14,314 nucleotides of DNA from Thermoleophilaceae bacterium (GTDB lineage Bacteria; Actinomycetota; Thermoleophilia; Solirubrobacterales; JACPNS01). The translations under genes were made by a program, and so were the position numbers. Shown here one piece after another: positions 13,528 to 14,314 of the stretch (positions are counted from its first letter, which is position 1; each line of letters opens with the position of its first letter). The notes beneath the pieces are model-generated. The model was given only the letters and a program-made list of their open reading frames with translations. It did no database searches and was not told the origin of the DNA. Where the stretch lies: positions 1 to 14,314 of the forward strand of contig JAEMRJ010000053.1 in NCBI GenBank assembly GCA_016463365.1, read 5' to 3'.

Positions 13528-14314
13528 ATGGCGACCATCGACAAGACCCGCATCCCGAACAACCCGATCAAGGAGAAGTCGGACGGCTCCCTCGTGGCAA
13601 AAAACGGGATCTCTCGTGAGGTCGTGATCGAAATGTCAAAGATCAAGAACGAGCCGCAGTTCATGCTCGACATGCGCCTGAAGAGCCTTGACATCTTCCA
13701 CCGCAAGCCGGTTCCCACCTGGGGCGTGGACCTCTCAGGGCTGAACCTCGACGACCTGGTCCTCTACCGCCCGCCGGACTCTGGCAAGTTCGACAGCTGG
13801 GACGACGTCCCCGACGAGCAGAAAGAAACCTTCGAGAAGCTCGGCATCCCGCAGGCAGAGCGCGAGTACCTCGCCGGCGTGGTCGGAGTCTGGGACAACA
13901 ACACCTTCTACGAGGGCCTCAAAGAGCAGTACTCAGATCTTGGGATCATCTTCACCTCTATGGACACGGCCGTTCAGGAGCACCCAGAGATCGTCGAGCA
14001 GTACTTCATGAAGCGCTGCGTTCCGCCGCAGGACAACAAGTACAGCGCGCTGCACGGCGCCATCTGGTCCGGCGGATCGTTCGCCTACATCCCGGCCGGC
14101 GTGAAGGTCGACCTTCCGCTCCAAGCCTACTTCCGCATGGAAGGCTCCGCCGAGGGCACCTTCGAGCACACCCTGATCATCGCCGAAGAGGGCTCCGAGA
14201 TCAATTACATCGAGGGCTGCACCGCCCAGAGCTACAGCCTCAACTCGATGCACAGCGCCGTCGTTGAGATCTTCGTCAAGGAAGGCGCCAAGGCGCGCTA
14301 CACGACCGTTCAGA
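13528..14314 (+). CDS. sufB: Fe-S assembly scaffold SufB (partial; 3' end outside window)
   Basis: 262 residues visible from ATG at 13528, with GAGGA (13514-13518) nine bases upstream. The conserved SufB N-terminal half is clear: GISREVVIEMSKIKNEPQFM (27-46), the block after LGIPQAEREYLAG, FYEGLKEQYSDLGIIFTSMD, VPPQDNKYSALHGAIWSGG, and then GSFAYIPAGVKVDLPLQAYF. These mark SufB rather than SufD. The catalytic C-terminal portion, with the conserved cysteine and glutamate used at the SufBD interface, lies outside the window. SufB is the main scaffold subunit and pairs with SufD and SufC. It is separated from sufCDSU by 6.1 kb and has its own likely promoter. Confidence 0.97.
   Translation, partial: MATIDKTRIPNNPIKEKSDGSLVAKNGISREVVIEMSKIKNEPQFMLDMRLKSLDIFHRKPVPTWGVDLSGLNLDDLVLYRPPDSGKFDSWDDVPDEQKETFEKLGIPQAEREYLAGVVGVWDNNTFYEGLKEQYSDLGIIFTSMDTAVQEHPEIVEQYFMKRCVPPQDNKYSALHGAIWSGGSFAYIPAGVKVDLPLQAYFRMEGSAEGTFEHTLIIAEEGSEINYIEGCTAQSYSLNSMHSAVVEIFVKEGAKARYTTVQ

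Noticed and set aside
1..14314. CRISPR arrays, insertion sequences, phage or toxin-antitoxin genes
   Set aside because: No regularly spaced repeats, transposase or integrase motifs, terminal inverted repeats or small toxin-antitoxin-like gene pairs were found on either strand.

Overview
The window is a stretch of high-GC, gene-dense bacterial chromosome. Codon third positions are strongly G/C, GTG and TTG starts are common, and several genes seem to lack a Shine-Dalgarno site. Together with the gene families present, this fits an actinobacterial lineage, possibly a deep-branching one such as Thermoleophilia. That placement is an inference from style and gene content. I see no rRNA, tRNA, CRISPR array, transposase or phage gene.

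Layout. (1) 1-1042, minus strand: a sulfur-carrier adenylyltransferase of the MoeB/ThiF family with an N-terminal rhodanese domain, cut off by the left edge. (2) 1043-1392: a 350-base gap with a good promoter -10 for the moeB-like gene, a canonical hairpin-plus-U-tract terminator reading leftward, and a set of competing hairpins before the next gene. (3) 1393-3083, plus strand: a NarL/LuxR-type two-component pair (membrane histidine kinase, then response regulator) overlapping by ATGA. (4) 3198-7410, plus strand: an Rrf2/IscR-like regulator with three cysteines, followed by sufC, sufD, sufS and sufU in tight or overlapping order. (5) 7479-9603, plus strand: a KsdD/fumarate-reductase-like FAD dehydrogenase and a small hot-dog acyl-CoA thioesterase. 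(6) 9593-13416: an Fe(III)-type ABC importer. The ATPase (fbpC-like) reads leftward. The lipoprotein binding protein (fbpA-like) and the fused double permease (fbpB-like) read rightward, and the two units diverge from a promoter region holding a DtxR/IdeR-like palindrome. (7) 13528 to the right edge: sufB, cut off by the window.

How it fits together. Most of the window concerns iron and sulfur: sulfur activation (rhodanese-MoeB), Fe-S assembly (SufBCD scaffold, SufS desulfurase, SufU sulfur transfer), an Fe-S-sensing type regulator next to the suf genes, and an iron importer inside the suf locus. The order sufC-D-S-U-(gap)-B matches the Bacillus-type sufCDSUB order, except that about 6.1 kb carrying the FAD dehydrogenase, the thioesterase and the iron importer lies between sufU and sufB. 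The strongest leads are this split suf locus, the DtxR-like palindrome at the importer, a second inverted repeat over the presumed sufB promoter, the unusual cysteine spacing of the Rrf2 protein, and a possible small RNA in the first intergenic gap. I did not find a clearly new multi-gene system; the novelty is in arrangement and regulation.
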